A DNA stretch of 32,347 bases from Acidobacteriota bacterium (GCA_021731095.1 JAKFYA010000030.1:1-32347), one strand, 5' to 3'. Counted from the stretch's first letter, positions 1 to 8,581 are shown. Program-made: numbers and translations. The notes: a model not told the origin generated them from the sequence alone.

Positions 1-875
1 GGCTGGTGGGCGAGTCTGGCTCCGGCAAGAGCGTCACCGCGCTCAGCATCCTAAGGCTGATTCCCGATCCGCCGGGGCGCATCGTCGGCGGTTCCATCAC
101 GTTCCGTGGACAGGACCTGCTGGCGCTGCCGCTTGACGAGGTTCGGAGCATTCGCGGCCGGGAGATCAGCATGGTCTTCCAGGAGCCGATGACCTCGCTC
201 AATCCCGTGTTCACGATCGGGATGCAGTTGACCGAGGTCATCCTGGCCCACGAGGCCGTCAGCCGGGACGAGGCAGAGCAGCGGGCCGTGGCGATGTTGA
301 CGGAGGTCGGTATTCCGGACGCAGCCTCGCGCATGACGCAGTATCCCCATCATTTGTCTGGCGGCATGCGGCAGCGGGTCGTGATTGCCATGGCTCTCCT
401 CCTGAATCCGTCGCTGGTCATTGCGGACGAGCCGACCACGGCCCTCGACGTGACGATTCAGGCCCAGATTCTGGATCTGATGCTGGCGCTCAAGTCGCGA
501 CGCGTCGGCGCTGCCATCCTGCTCATCACGCACAACATGGCGGTCGTAGCCGAGACCTGCGACCGGGTGGCCGTCATGTATGGTGGCAAGATTCAGGAGG
601 TCGCTCCGGTCGACGCGCTGTTCGCCAACCCCCTCCATCCATACACGCGTGGCCTCCTGGCCTCCATTCCGCGCATCAGCGGCCCGAAGGCCAGGCGACT
701 GACAGTCATCCCCGGGTCCATCCCCGACATTCACAGCCTGCCGGCCGGGTGCAAATTCGAGACGCGGTGCATCGACCGCTTCGGGCCGTGCGCGGCCACC
801 GAGCCGCCGCTGGTGGAAGTGCAGCCGGATCACTTCGTCCGATGCCATCTGCATGCGGAGGTGGCTCGTGGCTGA
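1..875 (+). CDS. Dipeptide/oligopeptide ABC transporter ATPase, DppD/OppD type (5' partial)
   Basis: Cytoplasmic ATPase subunit that would power uptake of peptides through a Dpp/Opp-type importer. The reading frame is open to the left window edge and the first visible residues are already the Walker A motif (GESGSGKS), so about 35-45 N-terminal residues and the true start lie outside. Further along come the Q-loop (VFQEP), the ABC signature LSGGMRQRV, Walker B (VIADEP followed by the D-loop TALD) and the H-loop (ITHN). The C-terminus carries the Cys-containing oligopeptide-transporter extension (CKFETRC, then GPC) typical of DppD/DppF. It overlaps the next ATPase gene by 8 bp. The permease and binding-protein genes are expected upstream, outside the window. 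Substrate class (di- or oligopeptide, nickel) cannot be read from the ATPase. Confidence 0.9.
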   Translation, partial: LVGESGSGKSVTALSILRLIPDPPGRIVGGSITFRGQDLLALPLDEVRSIRGREISMVFQEPMTSLNPVFTIGMQLTEVILAHEAVSRDEAEQRAVAMLTEVGIPDAASRMTQYPHHLSGGMRQRVVIAMALLLNPSLVIADEPTTALDVTIQAQILDLMLALKSRRVGAAILLITHNMAVVAETCDRVAVMYGGKIQEVAPVDALFANPLHPYTRGLLASIPRISGPKARRLTVIPGSIPDIHSLPAGCKFETRCIDRFGPCAATEPPLVEVQPDHFVRCHLHAEVARG

Positions 876-1887
876 GGCCCTGGCCGCGCAGGCACCCATC
901 CTGCTCGAGGTAAACCACCTCACGGTGCGCTTTCCCGTGTTCGGGGGCGTGTTCCTGCGCCGGACGGGTGAGGTGCGTGCCGTCGAAGACGTGTCCTTCT
1001 CCTTGCGTCAGGGAGAGACGCTGGGCCTGGTGGGCGAGAGTGGCTGCGGCAAGAGCACGGTCGGCCGCGCCATCATCAACCTGCTGCGAGCGATGAGTTA
1101 CAAGGTCGAGGTCACGGGCGAGGTCCGGTATCACCATCCCTCGGGCGTTGTCGACCTGGCGCATCTCAGCCAGGACGAGATGCGGCCCTACCGGTCCGAC
1201 ATCCAGATGGTGTTCCAGGACCCCTATTCGTCTCTCAATCCCCGGAAGACGGTCGAACAGATCGTGGGCGAGCCGCTCCGGATTCACGGAACGGGCGACA
1301 GGCGTGAGCGCGAAGACCGGGTTCGCTGGCTGCTGGAGAAGGTGGGGTTGTCCCCGGACCACGCGCAACGGTATCCCCACGAGTTCTCAGGAGGGCAACG
1401 GCAGCGCATCGGCATTGCCCGGGCGCTGGCCACCAATCCGAAGATCGTGATTGCCGACGAGCCGGTGAGCGCGCTGGATGTCTCGATCCAGGCGCAGGTG
1501 GTGAACCTCATGCAGGACCTGCAGGAGGAGTTCGGCCTGTCCTACATCTTCATCGCCCACGATCTGTCAGTGGTGCGTCACATCTCCGACCGCATTGGCG
1601 TGATGTATCTGGGCAGTCTGGTGGAACTGGGTGACGGTGACGACATCTACAGCCGCCCTGTCCATCCCTATTCCAAGGCGCTGCTGGCGGCGGCGCCACG
1701 CCCGGATCCGTCACGCGAGGGGCGAGCACCCCACCGCCTGCCCGGCGATGTCCCCTCTCCCATGAACCGGCCATCCGGGTGCGCCTTCCGTACCCGATGC
1801 CCGATTGCCAGGCCCGCGTGCGCGACAGCGGTGCCTCCGCTCGAGATGCGGGCGGGACGCCTGGTCGCGTGCCCCTACGGGGACTGA
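868..1887 (+). CDS. Dipeptide/oligopeptide ABC transporter ATPase, DppF/OppF type
   Basis: Second ATPase of the same importer. Such systems use a DppD/DppF heterodimer. Counted from the GTG at 868, Walker A (GESGCGKS) is at about residues 56-63, the signature FSGGQRQRI near 173-181, and Walker B (VIADEP) near 194-199. The C-terminal oligopeptide-transporter extension has the Cys pattern CAFRTRC and CAT. The GTG start is preferred because a strong GGAGGTGG ribosome-binding site lies at 857-864; an in-frame ATG at 853 has no comparable site. The overlap with the first ATPase implies translational coupling. It is the last gene of this operon: the next gene starts 176 bp later and looks unrelated. 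Confidence 0.92.
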   Translation: MAEALAAQAPILLEVNHLTVRFPVFGGVFLRRTGEVRAVEDVSFSLRQGETLGLVGESGCGKSTVGRAIINLLRAMSYKVEVTGEVRYHHPSGVVDLAHLSQDEMRPYRSDIQMVFQDPYSSLNPRKTVEQIVGEPLRIHGTGDRREREDRVRWLLEKVGLSPDHAQRYPHEFSGGQRQRIGIARALATNPKIVIADEPVSALDVSIQAQVVNLMQDLQEEFGLSYIFIAHDLSVVRHISDRIGVMYLGSLVELGDGDDIYSRPVHPYSKALLAAAPRPDPSREGRAPHRLPGDVPSPMNRPSGCAFRTRCPIARPACATAVPPLEMRAGRLVACPYGD

Positions 1888-2063
1888 CGACTTTCTCGCC
1901 GCGACTGGTGATTTCAGGCCCTCACAGTGGGCGGGGAGCGGCCGGAGCCCTAATCTGACCAGATACGCGGCAGTGTCCTCTGGCCTGGATGCTGCAGCAG
2001 TATCCAGCGGCGACCCATCCAGACCGAGTCCCGGTTCGTGCGCGGCCGCCCGTCGAGGACGTC

Positions 2064-2438
2064 ATGAAACCCCAAGTTGGCATCTGGATCGATCACACAC
2101 GTGCGGTGGTGGTGAACCTGGCGAATGGTCACCCGACGACGGAGACCATCGAGTCCGGCGTGCCTGGACACCCTCATTTCGGAGGGCAGCAGGACGGTGG
2201 AGGCGAGCAGAAGTACGAAGCCCGCCACCGGCAGGGCCTGGCCCGGTTCTACGATGCGGTGCTGGCGCAGGTCCCGACCCCTGCGCACCTCTTCATCATG
2301 GGCCCCGGCGAAGCCCGTACCGAACTCCGGGCGAGAGTTCCGGAGGCCGACGGTGTCGTGGCGCTGGAAGCGGCGGACGCGCTGACCGAGCCGGCACTGG
2401 TGGCCCGGGTCAAGGCGCACTTCGCGCACATACACTGA
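2064..2438 (+). CDS. Small eRF1/Dom34-like (baeRF-type) protein
   Basis: A 124-residue soluble protein. The N-terminal pattern VGIWIDHTRAVVV and the central FIMGPGEARTEL resemble the small bacterial proteins annotated as translational machinery or host-attachment proteins, which are related to a domain of eukaryotic release factor eRF1. A ribosome-associated role is proposed for that superfamily, but this member is uncharacterised as far as I know. The central segment (about residues 35-50) is rich in Gly, Gln and Glu and looks like a flexible loop. The start ATG at 2064 has a GAGG ribosome-binding site just upstream; a longer frame from 1989 lacks one. It stands alone, 176 bp after the transporter genes, and is followed by a structured spacer. 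Confidence 0.65.
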   Translation: MKPQVGIWIDHTRAVVVNLANGHPTTETIESGVPGHPHFGGQQDGGGEQKYEARHRQGLARFYDAVLAQVPTPAHLFIMGPGEARTELRARVPEADGVVALEAADALTEPALVARVKAHFAHIH

Positions 2439-2451
2439 GAGCCTGTCGCGG

Positions 2452-2572
2452 TGCCGCATGCGGCATGCCCCCATAGGGAGATGGCGGCATGCCGTGTGCT
2501 GTACTAGCGGCCAGGCACCTGAAATTGGCCAGTGTTCAGGTCCCTGTCGACACTTCTGTCGGATACTGGCCA
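2452..2572. repeat. Cluster of palindromes and nested inverted repeats in a spacer
   Basis: The spacer between the eRF1-like gene and the DUF2934 gene holds several perfect inverted repeats. TGCCGCATGCGGCA (2452-2465) is a 14-bp palindrome. CGGCATGCC (2461-2469) can pair with GGCATGCCG (2486-2494) as a 9-bp stem with a 16-nt loop. ACCTGAA (2517-2523) pairs with TTCAGGT (2535-2541). TGGCCAGT (2526-2533), which lies inside the previous loop, pairs with ACTGGCCA (2565-2572). The last two stems are mutually exclusive because TGGCCAGT would have to leave the smaller loop. The first stem could be a terminator for the upstream gene, though no T-run follows. The remainder may be operator sites or an attenuator-like leader ahead of the gene at 2641. 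Confidence 0.55.
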
Positions 2573-2640
2573 GGCCTGATACCAGGTTGTTACTCGCCCA
2601 CATCACAATCAGGACGAGAACCGAGGAAGCAGAGGGCGCC

Positions 2641-2883
2641 ATGGCGAAGAAAGCAGCAACGACATCCACCACCCCAGCCAGGTCCGTGAAGACCTCGAAG
2701 CCTGCCGGCACGCCACGACCGAGGACCAGGAAGGCCGCCGTGGCAGCTCCGGTGTACGAACCTGATGTGGTTGACCAGATCCGGGTGCGTGCGTATTACC
2801 GCTCCCTGGCCCGTCCAGGCCACGAAGCCGACCCGATGGCCGACTGGCTCGAGGCCGAGTCGGAGGTGAAGCAGCGCCAGTGA
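2641..2883 (+). CDS. DUF2934 family small protein
   Basis: An 80-residue protein in two parts. Residues 1-35 are a low-complexity basic tail rich in Lys, Ala, Thr and Pro. The C-terminal part has the DUF2934 signature: I-R-V-R-A-Y, then H-E-A-D-P-M-A-D-W-L-E-A-E. Function is unknown; the basic tail could bind nucleic acid, which is only a guess. The ATG at 2641 has purine-rich GAGG and GAGGG stretches 8-20 bases upstream; a longer frame from 2458 would translate through the hairpin-rich spacer and is not believed. It converges with the gene at 2897, with only 13 bp between the stop codons. Confidence 0.8.
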   Translation: MAKKAATTSTTPARSVKTSKPAGTPRPRTRKAAVAAPVYEPDVVDQIRVRAYYRSLARPGHEADPMADWLEAESEVKQRQ

Positions 2884-2896
2884 GCTGAAGCGGAGG

Positions 2897-3481
2897 TCAT
2901 GGCTTCGGCGGTAGCTGGTGGGCGGAGTGGGCTTCTTCCATGCCGCGCCGGAGAAAGCCATTCACCACCTCCGCGTGCGCGTGGAGCAGTCGCACCGTGT
3001 AGGGATCCTTCGAGGTTTCCACGACCCGGATGCCGTCCTTGAGCTGCGTCACTCGGACCACGATCCTGTCAGCGTTCCGGAAGAGTTCGGCGAACAGCGG
3101 GTCCCAGTCATGAATCGGTCGGACCTCTTCCACGCGTCTGACCATGGCCGCGACATGGGTCTTGATGGCTCGGGCCACAGCCTTGTCATCTGAACGGGTC
3201 GTGGTATCGATGCCGTCGGGACGATTCCGGACCACCCTGACGACCTTGGCGCGGTCCGCCATGAGGGCATGAATCGTGGCCATATCCGAGCGGTGGTCAT
3301 CCTGGTGGGCTGGCCGGGCTACACCGTCGCCGCCACCCTGTGAGTCTGGCGCGGCGGGGGCGGAGTGGTCATGGCGTGGACAGCCAGTGCATTCCTGGGC
3401 CCAGCCGGGGATGGCTGACATCGCCAGCGTGGCAAGTCCGAAGAGCGTGAGCGGAAGGATGCGGTGCGAGGTGCGCGTCAT
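2897..3481 (-). CDS. Conserved exported protein with a Cys-x-x-Cys and His-containing N-terminus, function unknown
   Basis: A 194-residue protein starting at the ATG at 3481, which has a GGAG ribosome-binding site; the longer frame from 3736 would overlap the eboA start. Residues 1-28 form a signal peptide ending in WAQ. The mature N-terminus begins with CTGCPRHDH, a Cys-x-x-Cys followed by His, and then an Ala/Pro/Gly/Asp-rich linker with more His residues. The remaining 130 residues look helical and hold several spaced His residues (IHALM, KTHV, RPIHD, LLHAHAEVV, HSAHQLP), which suggests metal or heme binding. The CxxC is not followed directly by His, so it is not a standard c-heme site. 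It diverges from eboA across 151 bp, but nothing shows that it belongs to that cluster. Confidence 0.65.
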   Translation of the reverse strand: MTRTSHRILPLTLFGLATLAMSAIPGWAQECTGCPRHDHSAPAAPDSQGGGDGVARPAHQDDHRSDMATIHALMADRAKVVRVVRNRPDGIDTTTRSDDKAVARAIKTHVAAMVRRVEEVRPIHDWDPLFAELFRNADRIVVRVTQLKDGIRVVETSKDPYTVRLLHAHAEVVNGFLRRGMEEAHSAHQLPPKP

Positions 3482-3583
3482 GGTGACTCCACTGGGGGTG
3501 GCGGCCGGATTGGCCCCCTGCCCGTGAGGATGCAGGGAGTCCGGAAAGGGTGACAGCAGGATAGGCGACGAAAAGTGGTGTGA

Positions 3584-3612
3584 TTGCGGGGTCGTGACGA
3601 CTCCGATAGAGT
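3584..3612 (+). promoter_or_regulatory. Candidate promoter of eboA
   Basis: TTGCGG (3584-3589), a 17-nt spacer and TAGAGT (3607-3612) resemble a sigma-70 type -35/-10 pair. The predicted transcription start near 3619 would leave a leader of about 14 nt before the ATG at 3633. No strong Shine-Dalgarno sequence is visible there. The match to consensus is modest and the call is made by eye. Confidence 0.35.
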
Positions 3613-3632
3613 GAGCTGACGCTTTCTGGACC

Positions 3633-4313
3633 ATGGTCGCCGTGCCCACGCCTCTTCCCACGCTGCTGAAGACCTTGCTCCTGTCGCGCACGGGTGATGC
3701 CCTGACGCGGTGGCTGGATGGCGGCCTGATGGCCACGCCACAGGATCTGCAGCCCCTCCAATCGGCCTATACCTCGGCACCGCGGGTGCTCGGCCGTGGT
3801 GTCCTGACTCTGACGTCAGACGAAGGGCGCGCGCTGGCGGCCAGTGCACCAGACCTGGAGGTGCGGGGGTGGAGCCTGTTCGATGCCGCGCGGGTGATGC
3901 TGCTGTTGCACCTGGCCGAACTCTGGCTGGCTGAAGACTTCATCCGTGCCGCGACATCCTGTTACGCGTTGGGCGATGCCCGCGAGCAGCAGAGCTGGCT
4001 CAGGGGCCTGCCCCTGCTGCCATATCCCGATCAGTTCCTGGCGACGGCTCTGGATGCCTGCCGGACGAACATCACCCCGGTGTTCGAGGCCATTGCCTGC
4101 GAGAACGCCTATCCCGTGCGCCATTTTCCGGCGCTCCACTTCAACCAGCTGGTGCTCCGGTCCCTGTTTCTCGGTGTCGCCCTTGAGCGCATCGTGGGAC
4201 GGGACTCACGCCTGAATCCGACGCTGACCCAGATGGTGCAGGACTTCGCGGCCGAGCGCCGTGCTGCCGGACGGCCTGTGCCGGCCGACCTGCCCCTCGC
4301 GCTTCACGCCTGA
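3633..4313 (+). CDS. eboA: EboA family protein
   Basis: A 226-residue soluble protein. The most telling part is the C-terminal half: a REQQSWLRGLPLLPYP segment, then CRTNITPVFEAIACEN, HFPALHFNQLVL and a final ERRAAGRPVP, a pattern I associate with EboA. EboA has no established enzymatic activity. It is the first gene of the ebo cluster, which in cyanobacteria is linked to moving a scytonemin precursor to the periplasm. The protein seems entirely helical, with no signal peptide or membrane segment. It opens a plus-strand block with eboB (21 bp downstream) and eboF. The family call rests on remembered motifs and on the five other ebo-type genes next to it, which support each other. Confidence 0.88.
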   Translation: MVAVPTPLPTLLKTLLLSRTGDALTRWLDGGLMATPQDLQPLQSAYTSAPRVLGRGVLTLTSDEGRALAASAPDLEVRGWSLFDAARVMLLLHLAELWLAEDFIRAATSCYALGDAREQQSWLRGLPLLPYPDQFLATALDACRTNITPVFEAIACENAYPVRHFPALHFNQLVLRSLFLGVALERIVGRDSRLNPTLTQMVQDFAAERRAAGRPVPADLPLALHA

Positions 4314-4334
4314 ACGCCTACGCAAGGTTCCGCC

Positions 4335-5216
4335 ATGAAGATCTTCGACCCGCATATCCACATGACGTCCCGCACGACGGACGACTATCAGGCGATGGCC
4401 GCAGCGGGCATCGCTGCCATCATTGAACCGGCCTTCTGGCTGGGACAGCCACGCACCAACGTGGGCAGCTTCATCGACTACTTCAACAGCCTGATCGGAT
4501 TCGAACGCTTCCGGGCCTCGCAGTTCGGCATCCAGCACTTCTGCACCATCGGGCTGAATCCGCGCGAGGCGAACAACCCGGCGCTGGCCGACGACGTTCT
4601 GGCTCTGATGCCGCGGTATCTCGAGAAGGATGGTGTGGTCGCCATCGGCGAGATCGGATTTGACGACCAGACCGATGCCGAAGAGTCGGTGCTGCTGCGA
4701 CAGCTGGAGATGGCCAGGCAGTTCGATCTGCCGGTGCTGATTCACACGCCCCATCGCGACAAGAAGCAGGGAACCGCGCGGACCATCGAGCTGGTGCGGC
4801 GTTCGGGTCTCCCGGAGGGACGGGTCCTCATCGACCACAACAACGAAGAAACCCTGCCGGTGGTGCTGGCATCGGGGTGCTGGGCCGGTCACTCGATCTA
4901 TCCGCACACGAAGATGGACGAAGGCCGGATGGCGGACCTGGTGAAGAAGTACGGCGCCGACCGCATCGTGATCAACAGTGCCGCCGACTGGGGGATCAGC
5001 GATCCGCTCAAGGTTCCGAAAACCGTCGTCGCCATGCGTGACGCCGGCATCGATGAAGCGACCATCTCGCGCATCGTGTGGGATAACCCGGTCGCCTTCT
5101 TTGGTCAGACAGGCCGGCTTGAGTTGGCAGCGCCAGCAACCGAGCCGATCGACCTGTCGCGCAAGCACGAGGGCAACACGCTGCTGCGTGGCGAGACGAC
5201 GCTCGGCACGCGCTGA
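4335..5216 (+). CDS. eboB: TatD-family metal-dependent hydrolase EboB
   Basis: A 293-residue TIM-barrel amidohydrolase of the TatD family. The N-terminal FDPHIHM carries the HxH metal ligands, EIGFDD supplies the Glu ligand, LIHTPH the next His, LIDHNNEE a further His, and INSAADWG a late Asp region. TatD enzymes are phosphodiesterases or nucleases, but the EboB branch has no defined substrate. Length fits a single complete domain. It starts at an ATG after an AAGG ribosome-binding site, 21 bp after eboA and 11 bp before eboF, so the three are probably co-transcribed. Without its neighbours it would be called only a TatD-family hydrolase; the ebo context gives the specific name. Confidence 0.88.
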   Translation: MKIFDPHIHMTSRTTDDYQAMAAAGIAAIIEPAFWLGQPRTNVGSFIDYFNSLIGFERFRASQFGIQHFCTIGLNPREANNPALADDVLALMPRYLEKDGVVAIGEIGFDDQTDAEESVLLRQLEMARQFDLPVLIHTPHRDKKQGTARTIELVRRSGLPEGRVLIDHNNEETLPVVLASGCWAGHSIYPHTKMDEGRMADLVKKYGADRIVINSAADWGISDPLKVPKTVVAMRDAGIDEATISRIVWDNPVAFFGQTGRLELAAPATEPIDLSRKHEGNTLLRGETTLGTR

Positions 5217-5227
5217 CCGCACGCGCC

Positions 5228-6622
5228 ATGCACCCGACAGCTGTCCTCGATGTGGTGGGCCTGACGCCCGCCCTCATGGGCGAAGACACCCCGCACCTGA
5301 ACGCGCTGCTCGCAACAGGCTCCAGCGCGACCATCGACACCATCACCCCGGCAGTCACCTGCTCGGTCCAGGCGACCTTTCTCACGGGGACGCTGCCCTC
5401 CGAACACGGCATCGTCGGCAACGGCTGGTACTTCCGCGACGAAGCCAAGGTGATGTTGTGGCAACAGCCGAACAGTCTGGTGCAGGCCGAAAAGGTCTGG
5501 GAGACGGCGCGGCGACGCGACCCGTCGATCACCTGCGCCAAGATGTGCTGGTGGTACAACATGTACAGCTCGGTCGACTGGTCGGTGACGCCACGTCCGG
5601 TCTACCGCGCAGACGGCGGGAAGATTTTCGACATCTACACGGCACCGCCTGAGCTGCGGTCCCGTCTGACCAGTGCGCTGGGCCGTCCGTTCCCGTTCTT
5701 CAACTTCTGGGGACCGCAGTCGAACATCGAATCCAGCCGCTGGATCGCCGAGGCCTCCGCGCTGGTCGACGAGTGGCACCATCCATCGCTGCTGCTCGTG
5801 TACCTCCCGCACCTCGACTACAACCTCCAGCGACTCGGCCCGGACGACCCGGCCATCCGTGCGGATGTGCGTGCGATCGATGCGGTCTGCGGCACGCTGA
5901 TCGCCACGCTGCGCGCGCGTGGGCGGCGCATCATCGTGCTGTCTGAGTACGGCATCGTGCCGGTCCATCGCCCGGTGCACCTCAACCGGCGGCTCCGGGA
6001 ACTGGGGCTGCTGGCCGTGCGTGACGAACTGGGCACGGATGCTTTTGATGCAGGCGCGAGTGACGCCTTCGCGGTGGCGGACCATCAGGTGGCGCATGTG
6101 CACGTCCGGAATCCTGCGCGGATCCCCGAGGTCAAGGCTCTCGTCGAGGCGATGCCGGGTGTCGAGCGCGTGTATGCGGGAGAGGACCGGGCCGCGCTGG
6201 GCCTGGACCACGCTCGCGCGGGCGAACTGGTCGCGGTCTCGATGCCTGACAGCTGGTTCACGTATTACTACTGGCTCGATGACCGTCGAGCGCCAGACTA
6301 TGCCCGAACCGTGGACATTCACCGCAAGCCGGGGTACGACCCGGTCGAGCTGTTCATCGACCCGGCCATTCCGTTCCCGACCCTGAAGGCGGGGCTGACG
6401 CTGGCGAAGAAGCTCCTCGGATTCAGGTATCTGATGGACGTGATTTCGCTGGACGCCACCCTGGTCAAGGGCTCGCACGGTCGCATCACGGACCGGCCTG
6501 AGGATGGACCGGTCTTCATCTCGTCAGAGCCTGGCGCCGTGCAGGGCTCGATTCCTGCGACGGCAGTGCGGGATCAGATGCTGGCGCACCTGTTTGACGA
6601 GGCGCCTGGCGTCGAACGCTGA
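5228..6622 (+). CDS. eboF: Alkaline phosphatase/nucleotide pyrophosphatase-superfamily protein EboF
   Basis: A 464-residue member of the type I phosphodiesterase/nucleotide pyrophosphatase superfamily. Visible active-site features are Asp8 (VLDVVG), the nucleophile Thr44 (PAVTCSVQ), Asp197 (LPHLDYNLQ), His278 or so in VADHQ, and a late His in KGSHGR. Several usual ligands are changed: the His four residues after Asp197 is Gln201, and the usual S-D-H-G motif reads S-E-Y-G at 239-242. It may therefore bind metal differently or have a shifted activity; I cannot tell from one sequence whether this is typical of EboF. There is no signal peptide. It closes the plus-strand ebo block and converges with eboC, with 18 bp between the stop codons and no visible terminator. 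Confidence 0.85.
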   Translation: MHPTAVLDVVGLTPALMGEDTPHLNALLATGSSATIDTITPAVTCSVQATFLTGTLPSEHGIVGNGWYFRDEAKVMLWQQPNSLVQAEKVWETARRRDPSITCAKMCWWYNMYSSVDWSVTPRPVYRADGGKIFDIYTAPPELRSRLTSALGRPFPFFNFWGPQSNIESSRWIAEASALVDEWHHPSLLLVYLPHLDYNLQRLGPDDPAIRADVRAIDAVCGTLIATLRARGRRIIVLSEYGIVPVHRPVHLNRRLRELGLLAVRDELGTDAFDAGASDAFAVADHQVAHVHVRNPARIPEVKALVEAMPGVERVYAGEDRAALGLDHARAGELVAVSMPDSWFTYYYWLDDRRAPDYARTVDIHRKPGYDPVELFIDPAIPFPTLKAGLTLAKKLLGFRYLMDVISLDATLVKGSHGRITDRPEDGPVFISSEPGAVQGSIPATAVRDQMLAHLFDEAPGVER

Positions 6623-6640
6623 CGCCGGTTGTGGGCTCGG

Positions 6641-7381
6641 CTAGGTGCCGGACACGAGACGCTGGAGCACGAGCGTCAGCGGAAAGCCGGCGGCCGCCAC
6701 CAGCGCCAGACCGGGGCCGCCCCCGCAACTCAGGATCACCGCGGCATCGACCAGGGAGATGCCGGCGAGCAGGACAGGCACCGCCGCGCCTCCGGCGGGT
6801 CCGAGCCGCTTGGCCACGACCGTCAGCCCGGCGACGTACCCCATCAGGACCAGACCGGCCACCAGCACGGCCGCAGGCACGTGTCCACGCGCGACAGCGG
6901 CGGCCACGGCGTACACCAGTCCCCGGCACAGCCCCATCACAAGAGGTCCATAGGGATTGCCCTTGTGGTGCAGATCGTAGAACACGATGGCCGCCGCGAG
7001 GGCGCCCAGGCAGCTCAGGGCCAGGGAGCCGGGCTGTCGCGAGGCTGCTGTGGCCATGCCAGCCACCATCAGTCCAGCGCCGATGGCAAGGACCTCGGCC
7101 CGGCGGACGTCTCCGCGTGGCAGGGGACGGTCCGTGCGATGGGCCCGGTCGAAGCCCTCATCTGCCAGGTCATTCAGAAACATGCCGGCGACGTACATGA
7201 GAGACACGCCCACGGCCAGGCGGGCGAACGTCTGCGATCCCAGCACGTGGGCAAACTCTGCCGCCCTCGGCGCGACGCCCGCTGCTGCCAGACCGGCGAG
7301 CACGTTGGTCCAGACCGTCGGCAGGTTCGAGAGGCGCGAGAGTGTGAGGTAGGCGCGCCAGCGGGAGCGTCTGTCTGTCAT
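6641..7381 (-). CDS. eboC: UbiA-like membrane prenyltransferase EboC
   Basis: A 246-residue polytopic membrane protein of the UbiA superfamily, with about seven or eight hydrophobic segments. The first Asp-rich motif is NDLADEGFD at residues 70-78, followed by the characteristic RPLPRG at 85-90. The second motif is degenerate: YDLHHKGN at 135-142 in place of the usual DxxxD. UbiA enzymes move a prenyl group from a diphosphate to an aromatic or other acceptor in the membrane; the acceptor used by EboC is not known. It is somewhat shorter than ubiquinone-type UbiA (about 290). Its ATG overlaps the eboE stop by 4 bp, so the two are coupled. Confidence 0.88.
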   Translation of the reverse strand: MTDRRSRWRAYLTLSRLSNLPTVWTNVLAGLAAAGVAPRAAEFAHVLGSQTFARLAVGVSLMYVAGMFLNDLADEGFDRAHRTDRPLPRGDVRRAEVLAIGAGLMVAGMATAASRQPGSLALSCLGALAAAIVFYDLHHKGNPYGPLVMGLCRGLVYAVAAAVARGHVPAAVLVAGLVLMGYVAGLTVVAKRLGPAGGAAVPVLLAGISLVDAAVILSCGGGPGLALVAAAGFPLTLVLQRLVSGT

Positions 7382-8580
7382 GCCTCCAGGCGTTCCCTGG
7401 CCCAGTTCAGCTCACGGGCAATGGCGCTGCAGACGTCCATCGACCGGTACTCCTCAGGCAGCACGTCCCACGTATAGGTCTCCACCTCGAAGCACTCACA
7501 GGCGCCAGACTGGCGAACCAGGGAGAGCAGGGTGGAGAGATAGGCCTGGGTCGTGTCGAAGTGGCGCATCCGGTCGAGGAAAATCGGGACGTGGAAATGC
7601 ACCCGCCAGTCGCGCCGGTCCGTTGAAAGGTCTTCGATGGCCTGGCCAAGGGCCTCAGGGAGATCCACGTAGTGGGTGAGGGCGCCGTTGCGCCGCTCGA
7701 CGACCTGGTGGAGGTAGGTGTCCTCGGCAAACGGGGCCAGGGCGTCCACTAGTTGTGCCGGCGTCCGCTGGTCCAGTTGCAGCGCCGAGCTGATCTGCAC
7801 TTTCCGGATGGGGATGCCCGCTGTGGCAGCCACCAGCAGGGCGTCGGCTGGGTCCTCGAACTCGACGGCCATGTGGCAGGCATCCAGGCACAGGCCGAGA
7901 TGCCGCCGCACCACGTCGATATCCATGGGGACGCGGGCCTCGGCGGCGATATAGGTGATGAGGCTCCGGTCGAGGAGGTACTTCGACATGAACGCCACCG
8001 CTTCCGCCACCGTTTCGAGGAAACAGGCTGGCTCCGGTTCGATGGCCAGGGACACGGTGACGCCGGTGCGATCACGCAGCGGGACCAGGTGGGCAATGTG
8101 GCGCAGCATGCCCTTGGCAATGTCGAGCCGGTCCTCGTCCGAGGTCACGTCCGATCGGAAGGCGCCTGGAACGGTGCTGATGCACCCGGACAGGCAGCGT
8201 GTGCCAGCGAGAATGCCAGCCAGGATGTTGCCGAGCTGATTCGAGTAGGTCACACGGGCCGGATCGCGCCAGTCCGGGCGGTAGACCTGTTCCTTGACGC
8301 GCTGACCGTGAAACGCGCCGTAGGGAAAGCCGTTGAGCGTGGGGATGTAGTAATCCCCCATGGCGAGGAAGCCGCGAAGGGCGGCCATGTTGCCTGGCCT
8401 GTCGAGTTCGGCTGCGGCCTCGGCCGACAGGCGTAGCCCGATGGCCATCGGACCCGTACACCCGACCTTCGCCCGAACGATCGGCAGCGCGTGGGCCAGC
8501 GCGGACTGCACCTCGGGCCAGGTCTCACCTGGATGAATGTTGGAGCAGTAGGTGAGGTGACGGATGCTCCCGACGCGCAT
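7378..8580 (-). CDS. eboE: Metabolite traffic protein EboE (xylose isomerase-like TIM barrel)
   Basis: A 400-residue protein starting at the ATG at 8580, one base after the eboD stop; an upstream in-frame start at 8652 would lie inside eboD. The N-terminal RHLTYCSNIHPGETW, then NGFPYGAFHG, SLAIEPEP, LCLDACHMA, KVQISSAL, HFHVP and the C-terminal ETYTWDVLP match the EboE pattern within the sugar-phosphate isomerase/epimerase TIM-barrel superfamily. Glu in IEPEP, Asp and His in LDACH, and Glu in VETY are plausible metal ligands. No substrate has been defined. In cyanobacteria the ebo proteins are linked to export of a natural-product precursor. It is bracketed by eboD and eboC in one tight operon. 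Confidence 0.88.
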   Translation of the reverse strand: MRVGSIRHLTYCSNIHPGETWPEVQSALAHALPIVRAKVGCTGPMAIGLRLSAEAAAELDRPGNMAALRGFLAMGDYYIPTLNGFPYGAFHGQRVKEQVYRPDWRDPARVTYSNQLGNILAGILAGTRCLSGCISTVPGAFRSDVTSDEDRLDIAKGMLRHIAHLVPLRDRTGVTVSLAIEPEPACFLETVAEAVAFMSKYLLDRSLITYIAAEARVPMDIDVVRRHLGLCLDACHMAVEFEDPADALLVAATAGIPIRKVQISSALQLDQRTPAQLVDALAPFAEDTYLHQVVERRNGALTHYVDLPEALGQAIEDLSTDRRDWRVHFHVPIFLDRMRHFDTTQAYLSTLLSLVRQSGACECFEVETYTWDVLPEEYRSMDVCSAIARELNWARERLEA

Positions 8581-8581
8581 G

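Noticed and set aside
4206-5222. Minus-strand open frame of 338 codons opposite eboB
   Set aside because: Fully antisense to the TatD-family gene, which has all its metal motifs; the shadow has none.
5105-6478. Long minus-strand open frame (457 codons) opposite eboB/eboF
   Set aside because: It is antisense to two well-supported genes and the translation is rich in Arg, His and Val-Asp with no family pattern, as expected for a shadow frame in GC-rich DNA.
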